The notes: generated from the letters alone by a model not told the origin. Positions 1 through 13,107 are shown, counted from the stretch's first letter. The stretch is 64,000 nt of DNA from Microstegium vimineum (GCA_022036555.1 CM039119.1:21606595-21670594); one strand, 5' to 3'. Numbers and translations: made by a program.

Positions 1-840
1 AACGGAGAAACCGACAAGATTCAGAGATGAACAAGGAGCAAGAAACACAAGGTACAAAGTCAATGCGGCTCTTGCGTAGCCCGATCGAAGACTGACCAGA
101 GCAGCGGCGCTCTCGTCGGAGCCGAGGAAGACGGATCCGCAGTGAACGACAGCAAGCTCGACGACTTCAACCAACTTGACCCGAGGAGGCGCGAGATCAA
201 AGCGAAGACAATGGCGAAGGATTGAGTGATGGGAAGTGGCTAACGAGCTCGGACGAGTTCGTCAATGGAGGTGGAGCGCTCGGCGGAGCAAAACGGAGCA
301 GAGCAGAGAAGAGCAGTGGCGTGGAAAGGGAAACAGAGAGGACGGTGCCCCGCTTTTAAAGATGGCAACAGGTTCCGTGATTTCGCCACGTACTCGACAA
401 GACGTGCGTCCCTGGACAGGTGTCGGCGTCGGGCACCGTCGAGCACAACCTGCCAAGCAGCTGCTCGAGGAAAGGATAGAACTGACCCTGTGGCTATTTG
501 CAAAATGCTCAAGCTTCCAGGGGTTTTCAGGAAAAACTTTGAACACAAAAGATGCTCAAAATTTTAAGATCTACAACTTTGCTTAAACAACCATAAGCAA
601 AAACTTTATAGATTTTGAAAATCATGTTTGGGGTTTAATCCACCCCCTCTGGGAAAAGGGTTTGGATTTAAATTTAAATTTGAGAATTTGAAAAGATGAC
701 CTGCACGATTGATCAAACACAAGCAAGTAAACTCATTTTAGTTCAATGCATATCCAGGTTTTCAAACAATTGAATGATGCTTAATGCATATGATGACATG
801 ATCAAATTTTAATTAAGTTATTAACACCCGGGGTGTTACA
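1..840 (+). mobile_element. Ty3/gypsy-type LTR, 3' part (left end outside window)
   Basis: The stretch ends in GGGTGTTACA, the usual 3' terminus of grass gypsy LTRs that begin TGTAACACCC. An 18-bp block at 571-588 recurs exactly at 15438-15455, inside another LTR with the same terminus (14161-15821), so the two are relatives. The short open frames at 236-586 have no recognisable domain and lie in LTR sequence, so I do not call a gene. The Sirevirus-type sequence after 840 starts without its own 5' end, which suggests this LTR was inserted into that one. Family assignment is inference from termini only. Confidence 0.6.
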
Positions 841-1958
841 GTAGAGGCAAAGGCGCGAAGTGGCTGGTTCAAACGGTAAGGAGTCCGGACGCACGACCAT
901 TGGTCTGGACCATGCGTTGTGCACGTCTGGAGGCCGTGTTCGGAGGGTGAAACTGAGGGGTTGTCTGTGCTGGTGAGGGGTGTCCGGACAATGTTGATGG
1001 TTCGGACCCTCACTGTTGCTAGCGTCCGGAGGACTCACAGGAAGTGTTTTTGAAGGGGCAAAACAGCTAGCTTGTGTGTGAGAGCTATATAAGTGATATG
1101 GCCAGCCCAAAGGGGCAACTCTTGCACTCCTACTTCACTCATACACTTGTGCTTGCTTGAGATTGCTCCACCCACTCATCCTCTTGACATAATTGATCAA
1201 TTCGTGAGAGATTGAGTGAACCAAGTGCATTGCTCCATTGATTGCATACTAGTGGCACTTGGTGATCGTCGTCATCGCGGGAGCTCTTGTTATGCTTGGA
1301 GGTTGCCACCTCCTAGACGGCTTGGTGCGACGAGGATCGTTGAGCGGAGGAAGGTGATTGTCTCCGGCTCCGATCGGTGGATTGTGAGGGGTTCTTGAAC
1401 CTTCCCCGCGAGAGTTCGCAAAAGGTATCTCTAGTGGATTGCGCGTAGCTTGTGGATCCCCATCTTGTGTTGGTGGAGCGGCACCCGGTGACGGGTTTGG
1501 CGTGTGATGCCAATTAGCGCGTGAACCTCCAAGTGGGTGTATCGCTACAACGAGGACTAGCTTGTTGGCAAACAAGTGAACCTCGGTAAAAAAATCTTGT
1601 GTCACATTGTCTTTCACCGAGGATTCTTATTGTGATTAATTGGCTATCTATTGGTATTCTCTCCGCGGCGGTATAACCTCTCTAACTCTAGCTTTGCATT
1701 ACTTTCTTTACTTTCTTGCAAAGTAGAGTAGCTCTCTTGCTAGTGTAGCCTTGTTTAGAGCTTTCTAGGTTGATAGCTAGTTTGTGTGCCTTAGTCTCTA
1801 TTTTGCTAGTAACTAGAATTGGTAGGTGGCTTGCCTAACCGTAGTGCTAGCGCAAACTTTCTTTATGCCGTGTTTTATTCTAACAAGTTTGCTTAAGTGT
1901 TGTTGTAGAAATTTTAAATAGGCTATTCACCCCCCTCTAGCCATTCCTAGACCTTTCA
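841..1958 (+). mobile_element. Sirevirus-type Ty1/copia LTR lacking its 5' end
   Basis: The 3' end reads GGCTATTCACCCCCCTCTAG and then ...CCTTTCA, matching the 3' ends of the LTRs of elements A, B and C. A TATATAA box lies at 1086-1092. The upstream part has several GGTCCGGA/GTCCGGA-type words, typical of the LTRs in this window. No primer-binding site follows, so it is a solo LTR or remnant. It is bounded on both sides by gypsy LTR ends, implying nesting. The track-length open frames inside it have no domain. Confidence 0.7.
1086..1092 (+). promoter_or_regulatory. TATA box of the Sirevirus-type LTR
   Basis: TATATAA, placed between the GTCCGGA-rich upstream part and the downstream part of the LTR, as in the other LTRs here. 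Confidence 0.45.
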
Positions 1959-2183
1959 AAAACCCCTAGTTAAAATCATGCTTAATTACTCTTAGAGTGT
2001 TTAAGACTTAATTAAAACACCAAACACTTTTATAAACTAGTTCACATAAACATTCCAAAGCAATTCAATTTATTTTCATTTTTTTAACATGAAATGACAT
2101 GATGCCATATGATGATGTTAATGAGATGAATGCTTTTCAAATGATCATGTGAATTATGCAATGCTTAACACTAGGGTGTTACA
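1959..2183 (+). mobile_element. Gypsy-type LTR, 3' terminal 225 bp
   Basis: Ends ACTAGGGTGTTACA. The run of ATGATG and ATGCAATGC words before the terminus matches the tails ending at 840 and 15821. It begins where the Sirevirus-type LTR ends, so it is probably the far side of the LTR that received that insertion. Confidence 0.55.
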
Positions 2184-3252
2184 TATATAATATAAACAAT
2201 CCATGGAGTAAGGCTCTCATTGAAACATGAACACATATTTGCCACTTGTGGGGATGTTTTTGGTTATACCCGGTGGCCACATATTTATGTGACCTAACCA
2301 TGATTTTGGCTTAGATTACACGGAGTCATTTCAACTAAACTTTTTTAAAATAAATCTTTTCGGTTACCTTGCAGCAACCCTCAGACTCCCAAGTATCAAC
2401 TTGACACCCTCTAAAAATATTCCTAGTGTTCGCTACTAGGACAAAGACTCCAAATTTGCAATTTGATCTCCTTGATTCTCTCAAAGTCAACAAAAGTCAA
2501 CTAGGGTCAAATTGAAGTCAACATCTTGAAGGTATTCTCTCGGAGGTGCTAATTAATATCCCAAATCTCTCTGCATATGATTATCCATCTCTTGGACATC
2601 AATATTGACCTCTCAAAAACACCAAATCTCTAAATCAAATTCTCGAAGACTAAGAATTGATGGAATGTTCTGGCATCTTCGACAGATTGTTTGTCAATTC
2701 ATTGAATCAAAAAATGTGTGGAGAGTGAGTTGTTCTCAACTCACCCAAGATGGTCCCACATGTTAGCACGAGTGGAAGGGTGAAGACACCAAAATTTAGC
2801 TTAGCTACCCCTTCAGTCTCTCATTTCCACCATCCCCCTCTCTCCAGAAAGGAACAAGATAAGGTAGAGGAGATGAATAATAGGAGAAGAAGAGAAGATG
2901 AGAAATCAAGGAAAAAAAAGGGCAACAAGATGAGCCCCAAGCCAAGCTCATGAGCATCTCCATCCCATCCATCTCATGGTTATCTCAAGAACTCTCCCAT
3001 TTCATTATCTTGAGCTCAACTCCTTAAACCCTAACTAATTGCTCTCTATGCATGGATGAATCATGAGTAAGTTGCTCCATCATCTCAACTTCTCAAGAGC
3101 AAGATAAAGGTCATCTACAACTCAATCCTTTCATGCATCTCCCTAATCTCTCTTTCATACAATTTTATGGATTTATTTTCAAGGATGAACAAATTCATCT
3201 GTATCTTGGAACAAGGTTGGTAAAGATCCTATCTTCAATCTTTGTGAATTGG
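2184..3252. other. Unassigned AT-rich stretch, no gene seen
   Basis: No terminus, primer site or protein domain is recognisable. A 67-codon open frame at 2750-2953 is basic and lysine-rich with no known motif, and I judge it chance. The stretch is flanked by LTR sequence on both sides, so it is most likely another decayed element. Confidence 0.4.
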
Positions 3253-3911
3253 TGAAAGGTCCGAATGATGGCTAGAGGGGGTGAATAGCCTAAATAAAAT
3301 CGACAAACTATACTCAACAACAAGTTAGACAACTAAAAGGCGAAGCAAATTATGCACTAGCCTAATTGGGTTGCAAGCCTCCTATCTAAGTGAGTGCTAA
3401 CCTAGTAAGATCTAAATCACACAATAGCTATCACAAAGCAAAGTATATGAAGCTTACAAGAGGAAGCTACACAAAAGATAAACTACTCTACTAGCAAGAA
3501 TAAAAGGACAGTAATGCTAGAGAGAAATTGGAGATTATACCAGTGAGAAGATAGATGATCCAATAAGATAATCCGATCACAATCACAAGATGAGGAGTCC
3601 TCGATAGAGAAGAGTGACCCATGATTTTTTTACCGAGGTTCACTTGCTTGCCAGCAAACTAATCCTCATTGTAGCGATACACTCACTTGGAGGCTAACGA
3701 GCTAATAGGCATCACACGCCTAACCCATCTCTAGGTGCCACACAACTAACACAAGATGAGGATCTACAAGCTATGAGCAATCCACTAGAGTTTCCTTTTG
3801 CGATCTCCTGCGGGGAAGGCACAAGAACCCCTCACAATCACTTGGTGGTGGCCAAGAACAATCTCCAACTCTTGCCAATCCACCTCCGGTACTCAAAACC
3901 ATCTAGGTGAC
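3253..3911 (-). mobile_element. Sirevirus-type LTR in reverse, first part (continues at 19905)
   Basis: Starts TGAAAGGTCC and then CTAGAGGGGGTGAATAG, the reverse complement of the Sirevirus LTR 3' end. The last bases (CCATCTAGGTGA) and the bases at 19910 onward (AATCACCAAGAGTAAC) are adjacent in the other LTRs of this type: element B has the reverse complement of this junction near 48715-48740. The LTR was therefore interrupted by the Athila-type element 3912-19904. Confidence 0.75.
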
Positions 3912-5688
3912 TGTTGACATTTCATAGCGGAATTACCAAAGTACGAGATCCTCGATAATGGCGCTAGAAATGTAGGGTCACATCTAAAGTATCACTTAAG
4001 CTAGGTTGTCATCCCCAACATGACACTAGAGACATGGCAGTATTATATTCATGACACTTACTTTATATATATACATACATATATATATATATATATATTT
4101 ATATATGAAAAGGTTATCCACAAGCTGACAGATAAATACAACCATTATAGCACTTCACCCAGGAAAGTTCCAGGTATCGTTATTTATATTTTACCTTAGG
4201 AAGGATTTAGGAGGTAGAATACTAATAAGTTATTATATTTATTTATATTTATATTTATATTTATATTTATATTTATATTTATATTTATATTTATGCCCAC
4301 ACACCTATGATATGAGTTCCACTAGATTATTACTTAAGTAGGGATATCAATCCAATAGAATAAACATGATAAATGATCAAGATAGATAAAGACATGTCCA
4401 GGATTATCTCAGTAGCCTTTCCACATACAGCACTAGCATTGACAAGAATAGAAGATTAAAGACTATCCCTATGTTATTCTAATTATAAGTTATAACCTAC
4501 TCTAATTAGTGCAATTATATCTAGCAATCATAGATAAAGTATACTTATAAATCTACCCAAGCGACCATCCCTAAGCCCAGCTGAGAACAGATCACAATTA
4601 TGACCCGAGACTTTAGCAGTCATGCACAGTCCTAAATTCGGGGATTGGACTACAGAGGACTCAACAGGAATATCACACCCGCAATCTACCACATGGCTTG
4701 GAAAATACGGGACATTCGTAGATAAACATTGTCTAAGAACCATGCTTACACATTGATTATCACCCACCCATTGATCGAATGAATGAGCTCTATACGAACA
4801 TGAATAAAGACACTTATATAATTGATCTATACTAGATATATAACCAAAGTAGATGATAAGTATTATAATTAAGAATGTATAAACAAGTAAGTGTGAAGCC
4901 ATATCTAGGCAATAAGAGTCAACTAGATCTAGAATAAGAATTAGAATAAGAACTAGAAGAACAAAGATGAACAATGAAGAACTAGATGAATAATATTGTA
5001 TTACAAGGATTTACCGAGTCTCCTCGTGACTAGTTTGGAATCCAAGCTATGCTTGCCGCCACTAATTGTATTCTAATCTAGCTATGATATATTGGTGGAG
5101 CTATGAGGTTATCCTTTTAAGGGACACCTCTTACCTAACTGGAACTGATTGAGTATGATATTGAATGAGATATGCCTTGGGGGGGTGTCTACCCTTTAAT
5201 TTATAGTCATGGATAGGTGGAGGAATCCTTGAACAAGCGATATGGTACTAATGCATTGCACCTAATATCTTATGGTGGGATTAACCGCGACCCTCGGATC
5301 AAACCAACCTTGACAAACAGCGTAGTTTGGATCCATATGTCAGTTAGGGTACGCCACACGAAGATGGGCCTCAGCAGGCCGACCGACCTAAGGGTGGGGC
5401 CAGCCAGTCCCCTGGCGGGCTCTTGGGCCCCACCGCCACATGGAGTCTTCTTATGCCTTCTGGAGTCTTCCCACCTAGGTTTCCTAGTCCAATACGCTAC
5501 ATCCCGTTTAGCTGTAGTTGTATCTTGATTCTGACTGCTGTTTTCCTGTTTTAATCCTTGTATAGTGACAATTCACCAAAACTGTGGAATATTGTCAGTT
5601 TAAACCCTATTCTTTGTTGGTGATTGCTTTTATACCCTTTTTATAGTTTTACTGACCTATATAATATTGTAGTTAATTAACATCAACA
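3912..5688 (-). mobile_element. 3' LTR of the Athila-type element
   Basis: On the plus strand it runs from TGTTGACATTTC to ACATCAACA. It aligns throughout with 18154-19904, with many scattered substitutions, so the insertion is not recent. A minus-strand TATAAATT lies at 5199-5206. The 148-codon hydrophobic open frame at 4528-4974 recurs shortened in the other LTR and is LTR sequence, not a membrane protein gene. Confidence 0.85.
4246..4294. repeat. ATATTT hexanucleotide microsatellite in the LTR
   Basis: About eight copies of a 6-bp ATATTT unit. The matching site in the right LTR (about 18443-18477) has a shorter, interrupted tract. Confidence 0.8.
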
Positions 5689-5705
5689 AACTCCCCCAAG
5701 CTTAA
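5689..5705 (-). promoter_or_regulatory. Polypurine tract of the Athila-type element
   Basis: On the minus strand AAGCTTGGGGGAGTT sits directly upstream of the 3' LTR, the position where plus-strand DNA synthesis is primed. Confidence 0.7.
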
Positions 5706-6841
5706 CCTTTGCTAGTCCCTTAGCAAACCACTCGGATAGATCAGGAGTTGCTACAATTCTTTCATGCTTCAAAAGTACACATGCTTTCAAACAAAAAGTC
5801 TCCTCTGGATTAAAGTAAATTATTCTAACTTTCAAACTTACCTATATTACCTTCAACCATGGGGCTTATAGCCTTCACTTGGGTCTTTAGTAAATTGAAA
5901 AGCAGAATGATAGAGTTAGGTACTATGTCTCAAGCTCTTCACTTTACCTTTATCCTGGAGTTTTTGCAAACGTTTCAAAATAAAACTCAAAGTTTCTATT
6001 GTATGACCCTCTCAAATCTCTCAATATGTGGTATTTATGGATCCTCTCTAAGGCAATAATGGTGGTATGCCTTCTCTCTTCTCTCAGAATATGTAGTATT
6101 TTTGGAACAGGCAAAGTATCATTATGCCTTCTCTCTCTCACCCTATAACTAATAGGCAATATATGGAGTTCATAGGTGGGGAGAAACAACACATACATAC
6201 TTGCAAAGCATATATTGTAAAGTCAAACAATGGATTTAAAGAAACAGGACATACAATCAAATCAATATGTGCATGTGTGTGGAATAATATGGTGGATGTA
6301 TAAGGGTATATTGATGGGATATGGTGTATGAAGGTATATGTGGAAACCTAATTCTACCCTGCTCCTTGAACATATATGTATCTATCTCTCTTTTGGAATT
6401 TGGAATTTTGAGAGGACTTGGGCTTGCTCTTTCTTCTTTTTTCAGAGAGGCGAGCATCTTAGTACCCATTGTTTTGGTATGACACTTGTCCATGTTTTAC
6501 TCTCTTTTATTCTCTCTCCTTTTTTCACAGCTCCAAGTCTCTTTCTATAATAAAGCTTTTGAGAGATAACAAGGGAAACATTTGGAGCAGATATAACTGG
6601 GTTAATAATGGAATATGTGGGAAAACTGGGAAATAAATATTTTTGGTTGCTCACTCCCAGGATCGGAGTAGAACATTTTTTCTAGTGGATCTAGATGGCA
6701 AAATATGTGGATACGTACTTCCAGAGTAGAAGTAGCATATATGGTATATAAGTATATAGGTGGAGTACGTGATCTTGATTCAAAAAGCATGACAAGTCTC
6801 TAAGGGTCAACAAAGCTTGACAAAACTCAATGCAAAGACAA

Positions 6842-7065
6842 CACTACTAGAAACCTGAAATTCCTTTACGGTGCACTATCGTTAGGGAAAATAAAAATAT
6901 CGTCATGAAAATGTATGTATCATCATAAAAAATAAAAATATCGCCATAAAATTTCTTACGGTGCACATACCGTTAGGGAAAATAAAAATACTGTCAGGAC
7001 TAGCTCGACAGGGTAATTCCAGTTTTGCCTGAGGTTGGTCAGGGAATTTCAAGTTTTCAGTAGTG
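6842..7065. mobile_element. CACTA-type MITE, 224 bp, with 3-bp target duplication
   Basis: Begins CACTACTAGAAACC and ends GGTTTTCAGTAGTG-like (TTTTCAGTAGTG). The two termini form an imperfect inverted repeat of about 23 bp, both reaching TGAAATTCC. It is flanked on both sides by CAA (6839-6841 and 7066-7068), the 3-bp duplication expected for CACTA transposition. Inside, a block of about 37 bp starting TTACGGTGCAC occurs twice (6866-6902 and 6957-6993). No coding capacity, so it must have been moved by a transposase supplied elsewhere. Confidence 0.9.
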
Positions 7066-8200
7066 CAAGCAGTAAATATATTAGTGTAAGGTTTTCCTAA
7101 TCTACTAGGCATGTATATATGGCTATGGTAGGAATTCAAGCTCTCGTCATACAGATTATCATGAAGGGTTTTCAATTTTCAAAGATAAATTCTCCAAAAC
7201 TCAAGTATTGCTAGGAACAAGATAAACAGTAGCTCAAACTTTCTCATATCATACCAGTCAACTACCTAGACTTAGCTCAAGCATTTGAAACCCACGGGCT
7301 TCAGGTTCAGAGCAAATCTTATGTCAAAACAATCATATTTAAAACTCGGGAGAATTCAAGGCTAAAAACTAGGTACTTGTAAGGAATTACGACAGAGCAA
7401 CTATTCATCATTTCCATGCATATAGATTATTTGATAGCTCAATTAATTAGGCAAGCAACTTGTAAACTCTCTTGTATTTATTTATTACTAAATTTATTCA
7501 AACCTAATATGTAACTAATAGATAGATAATAGATAGTATTAATAACCCATATAGATAATAGCATAGTGCATATAATATAATAATAACCCGTTTAATAATA
7601 ATAATCCGTTTAATAATAATAACATAGTATATATAAACACGTGTATATTAATAATTATAATCATTTATACACGTATATCTGTATAACATAAATCTGTATT
7701 TAATAATTCCCATATAATATTTATAGCGATAATACTAGTTATATAATATAGCAATCATTTTTATAATTTTTATAATATAATAACCCGATACGTGTAAGAA
7801 TACTTATCTCGATATGCTGTGTAGGGGTTGCTTCCCCCAAGCTGGATGTTGACGTAGTCGTTCATATTGACAGTTGTAGACGTACTTCACTTCCTCTGAG
7901 CCTTCAATGATTGAAAGTTGATGTAATAATACTCTCAAAGTGGATGAAGTATCTAGTCATGTCTCATCTTTCCAAATCCCGCTAAACTCAAATAGACAAC
8001 AAAGCTCGTGGAATAGATTAAGTGTTAGCGGTAAACCATCTATGCCTTGATTATCTAGAGTCTTACCGAATTCGAATATTCAAATATTTTTGAATTTTTA
8101 ATTTTTATATGCAAATGACTACTGCAATATTTTTTGTGCCTCCATAGTAAATAGTTGGAAGACTAATTCACATGGGGCTTAATGATTTTTATTTTTATAA

Positions 8201-8220
8201 TGCAATGCAATGCAATGCAA
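8201..8220. repeat. (TGCAA)4 microsatellite
   Basis: Four perfect copies of TGCAA. Confidence 0.9.
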
Positions 8221-8822
8221 AAATATAAATATGCTATGATGATTATGCAATTAATTATTTTAATAGATTGGTGCTAAGGATTTATTTAAGTGTATGCAAT
8301 GGTTAAGGTGATTGTGCAATGGATGATAATAGAGCAAAACATCATTAGAAATGCTTCTAAGTGTGTAAGCTAAACTAATGCAATGTGGAAATTAAATATG
8401 CAATGATAGGGCTGATTATATGATTGTCAATAGAGCCAGAATTAATTATAGTAGTGGAATGTAAATATGCATAATTAAATATGCAGATAACTTACCGAGT
8501 TTACCTTTCGGCTAAGGTTTGGAGATTCAAGTCCGTCGAACTGGACATCTCTTCTGGTTCAATTATCTTGAGGAGCATTGTCCAATCTTGGTGAGGACTT
8601 GGATGTTTGCTCATCTCATGTCGATGCTTCTGATGGTGTCTCTTCCTTCTTCCATTCCTCTATGGTCTGAGATATTGCTTCTTGAGGTTCACTGGTCTGG
8701 GGTTCGAGCTTCTTCTTTGATAGGGAGTACATCCTCTGTTGGTGGTACGGCTCATGCTACCAGAGAATCTTTATCTTCATTATTGGTTTGATCTTCAAAT
8801 CTAGTTACTTCTCCTAGATAGT

Positions 8823-9170
8823 CTACCCATCCATCCTTGGTGGCTTGTTTCCTCTGGCGTCGAGAGCGACGTCTCCTTGACCTAGTCTTCCTGGATTCCT
8901 CATGGTATAGCTATTAAAGTAACAACATACCTTTTGTTCATGGAACTGGAAGTGGATCTTTGCTGTTTTCATGTAGATGATTATGCTGGTGGTGTTGAGG
9001 AAAGGTCTTCCTAGAATGAGGTGGACATCGTCTTCATCTCCCATATCTAGAACCATGAAGTCGGTGGGAACATTGTGACCTCTAATGTTGACCATAACGT
9101 CCTTCACTATTCTCTTCGGAAATCAGAATGATTGGTCCACCATGTCATGGAACCACCCAACATATAAGAG
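8823..9170 (-). pseudogene. Retropepsin (aspartic protease) fragment, Athila-like
   Basis: The minus-strand frame contains VPTDFMVLDM followed by LILGRPFLNTT, the second half of the retropepsin fold of Athila-type polyproteins (flap and the conserved LGRPFL stretch). Residues reading DMVDQS just upstream fit the LADRS-type segment that precedes them, but a stop lies between. The catalytic DxGA/DxAA half is missing, cut off near 9176 where gypsy-type LTR sequence begins. It differs clearly from the fuller protease at 16051-16794: one reads LILGRPFLNTT, the other IILGHPFLSTT, with little other identity. It is therefore a second, distinct copy rather than its continuation. Confidence 0.7.
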
Positions 9171-9176
9171 CACTAG

Positions 9177-12100
9177 TGTAATGATCATCATTTCTGACGA
9201 CACTGTCACACTAGAGCCCATATAAGCCCGGTAGTCCTAGAAATCTCGAAGGATCTCAAACCACAATTAGTAACAACCCGAGACCGAACACTAGATTCAG
9301 TAACCGCACATCCACAGTGGTAAGTTCGAAACGAAATAATATTACAACAGAGTTTAAAGAAGTGTTATTACAACACCGAGTTCAAATCAAAGTAGCGGAA
9401 GTTTAGGTTTCACAAAACCTATTGCAAACTGCTTAACACAAATATAGTGCCGGCTTAGTACAGTCCCAACAAAAGCAACAAGGAGAGACATCGGAATTCA
9501 CCATTGCCCATGGCCTTCACTCTTCATCACATGCAGGGTAGAGGCACACCTGGCAATAGCCAGAATACACCATACCATCTGCAACAAGGGTAAAGAAACC
9601 CTGAGTACTCAATTGTACTCAGCTAGACTTACCCGACAGAGAGATAGATACATAACAATAGACACTTCAAGGATTATGAAAGGCTTTATCAGGTGGATCT
9701 CATGAGATAGCATAAATTTGCATAAAAGAGTATCCTAATTACTCATGTATTCTCATCCTTAGAAAAACAACATTTAGCAGTAGATTGAGTAACATTAATC
9801 GGATCTCATTAGCACTTGTACTAGAGCAAACACTGAGTTATCAAACAATAATAACCATATTGTGCTTGGCATCAAAACCATATAACCATCTTTTGGTTAC
9901 TTATTAGAGTTCCGGTTTCTACAGTGGGAGGAAGATCTTTCAAGTTTCTCACTGACGGGGAGAGGTTGCGATTCGAATCAAATTCCTATCCAGCTGGAGG
10001 TTTATTCCTCAATCACACCCAAGTATGCCTGCCGACACACTTATGCGGGTCACCTTCAATATAGCTCGGGTAGCCGCGAGGTCCCAATTACAGGCATGAG
10101 TAGCGACTCACGGTAGCTAGGTCAATCAAGTAGTGCCTGCCCATGGTCCCAGCTAGGTAGCTCAGGTCACTCTTGCCCACGGTCTAGTACTCCGCTCGCA
10201 GTCTTCATGACCCAAGTAGGAGGGAAGCCCGACCCGAACGTACAGAGTTAGGCTTCGCGGTCGAAACGATTTATTCGGCCAGCTATGAAGGAGACATGCG
10301 TTCAATCTCGGCAGATGTCCAACCACGATCCAGTGCCTAGCGACACAGGCGGAGAGAACCCGCTCACAAGACCTCCAAGTCAAGTGGCTCACAACACCTT
10401 GTCCGCCCGGTCTCGATTTATTACTTCCACATGGTTATTTTCCACGATAGCAAGCTATAGCCAACCGTGACCAACACCTATCTTTGTGGGGGATGATATA
10501 CCACCCACGCTACCGGTCTAAGCATGGCTAAGCAGAAGTTTCGATCCTGGGCCTACAAGGTTCTTTTAAGTGGACAAGGAGATATAATGCAGCAAAGGGT
10601 TTCATCTCAATTCCTATGAACTTAATGCACAGACAAGTGGTTGTATTATAAGTAAAATACTTTAAATAGAATAAGGGAGGTGAATAAATGCTCCGGGGCT
10701 TGCCTTTCACGAAGGTGGAAGAAAGGTGGTTAAGGCACTCAGGAAGGTCAGCACCCTGTTCTCCTTCTTCTGGAGCTTCTGGAGCTTGCAACTCCGGTGG
10801 GACTCCTCCTTCGATCTCCCCGAACTCTAGCAAGGTCACTCCCTCCGGCAATCCTGGATGCATGTATATATGTATGATGATCCAAGATATATGACAAGTC
10901 ATATATTAGAGATGAGACATGTCTAATGCACATGAATGAATGCTCATGATGAATGTTTCATGCAACATGTTATTTTATTGACCGAATATGTGCAAATCTC
11001 TTCGGTTGTAGAGAGATTAACACTTAACCTTCTTTTGCAACTTGTAATAGAGCTTCTATTCCGAGGTTAGCTCTCTTACACCTGCATTAAACAAGTTTCA
11101 TGGCTTAAGACATTTGCCTAACTTACACAAAGCACACACATCACTTGTAAGACACCCAACATGGCATACAAACACTGAAAACAGCAGCTGAAAGAAAACT
11201 GTGTAGCTGGAGCTACACACAACCAAAAATTACAAACTAAGACATTATGGAAAGCTCATGAAATTATATACAAACCATTCCATAAACTCCCCAGCTAAAT
11301 CTATTATTAAAAAGGCCTAACAGACACATCAAGAAAGACTGTTTTGAAGAAACAACAAAACACAGATTTGAAGTTAAACTTGTAAAATATACCTAGGTTA
11401 AAATAAACAAGTCATGGCTGTGAAAATTTAACACTAGGTAGATTAACATGTTATCTACAACAAAGTCTATTGTAGCTACTACTGAAACTAACCATAAGTA
11501 GCTCAAACAATTCTAACAAGAAACATGCTCAAGCTGTTTTAACAGATTTCAGAGAGCACTAAAAACATATATAAAGCTGTTAACTAGAATTCCAAAAATT
11601 ATGATAAAATTAGAAAAGCTAGTTTACATAATTAGATACCACTTTGGTATTCACCACATCAACAAAAAGCATACATAAAACAGGGTTAAAATTAGTTCTT
11701 TGCTGGTGATGAGGAAAACAAACACAGGTTAAACAAATATTACTTAACAATTTGAAAGGTGTGAAACAACAGATTTCACCTTTTTTTTAGCTTATACTAA
11801 GAAATTAATATATGTACAAAAATTAACAAGCATAGCAAGCACATTGAACTTAGTTTAGCAATTTAAACAATATTGCATTCAAATAAACAAGCATATAACC
11901 AAAAGAACTATAACATGTTACTAAATTATAGGTTACTGGTACTTTAATATTTTTCGTGGGAAGTGCATACTGAGACAAGCTCAACATAACAAGAACCATG
12001 ATTTTAGCACATACCAAACTCTAAATATGAATTAAACAAGTGAAACTAAGCATAGAAAGCTTGCTGTTCATTTTACTTAAAACAACACAGAAAAACAGTA

Positions 12101-12374
12101 ACAACAGGTTACTTAAAATTTTTCCTGTATAGAGAAAAGCATAACAAAGCGAACAGAACTAGTTTCACATTTTTAGCATTTTTCTGTAATTAGTTATGAA
12201 TTTCCAAAGTTGGAAAACAAAACTAAAAAAAGACAAAAACAGAGAAACCCTAGAGTCTATGACACATGGGACCCACTGGTCAGCCCTCTCTCTACCAGAA
12301 CCAATGCATCCCAGGTGCTCGACCGTCGGTTCCTCGCCGGCGGTGAGGTTTCTAGCCGAACCAACCCCATGGTC
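9177..12374. mobile_element. Gypsy-type LTR or UTR sequence, no gene
   Basis: Begins TGTAATGATC and is followed by sequence whose reverse strand reads GCTGAGTACAATTGAGTACT and then CAGGGTTTC, a phrase I associate with grass gypsy elements. From about 10900 it becomes AT-rich. Open frames at 10162-10933 lack domains. The left limit is a guess from the TGTAAT word, with no matching duplication (ACTAG left, CGCCA right of 15821). Confidence 0.4.
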
Positions 12375-13099
12375 ATGCCTGTTGGCACAAGTTATGATTA
12401 ACTTTTGTATACTTAAAATTGTGCCACCAACCTCTGGATCAGGGATAAAACAAACACATCATGAACATAGTTTATCAAATAACTAGTTCCACATGTACAT
12501 GAGTGTTTGAGTGCAGAGATGAAGAAATGAAGCAAGTGAGAGCTAGTGGGACCCACATAGGGGGTCGGCCGACCACCCTATGGGCCTACCTGGCTCCCCC
12601 CTCGGCCATGATCCAAGAGAGGCACTCTAGAGTGCAATCCATCCATTGGATCACTCTGTGCTTTCTCTCAACGGCTCATAAGCAAAGCACAAGGATTCAT
12701 GGGCCCACACAAAGGAGATTAACGTGACAACCACCACAGAACCAACATTCAACATCCATGACAAGTGGGACCAGCACCTGGGAGACCGAGGTGGGCCAGA
12801 CACCCCAAGGGGGGGGGTCGGCCGAACCACCTTTGGGCCCACCAGGCCCCCACTTGGTCCCTGATCAGTGGGGCCACCTTCAGGAGGACAGAGGAGGGCC
12901 CATTGGCCATAGGGGGTTTTGGCCGAACCACCCCTAGATCGGTTGGCCTCCCTCCAACCGCCATATGTAAGGACACATGGCGGAAATCCACACCACACAC
13001 CCAAGGATGGTTCCAAGGTCGGTTAATCCAAGGGTGGAGGATTGAAGCCCCCCTGGATCGATGGCGTGGTGATGGAGTAGCCCCTACTCCACCTCCCTC

Positions 13100-13107
13100 T
13101 ATAAATA
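13100..13107 (+). promoter_or_regulatory. TATA box in the derivative's LTR
   Basis: TATAAATA followed by GAGGGTCACTCCCCC. The related LTR at 26543-28293 has TATAAATA at the same place. Confidence 0.6.

Larger units (their letters stand above)
5706..8822 (-). other. Athila 3' non-coding region
   Basis: AT-rich sequence with no credible gene. It contains a CACTA MITE (6842-7065), AATAATAA-rich and TATATA-rich stretches around 7500-7780, and a second GCTTGGGGGAAGC word on the minus strand near 7830-7845 resembling the purine-rich signal next to Athila LTRs. Open frames at 5859-7175 and 8519-8791 have no domains. Confidence 0.5.

Noticed and set aside
2750..2953. 67-codon basic frame
   Set aside because: No motif, surrounded by element debris, short enough to be chance.
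4528..4974. Open frame rich in hydrophobic residues, like a membrane protein
   Set aside because: It lies wholly in the Athila LTR, and the partner LTR has only broken versions (18710-19155).
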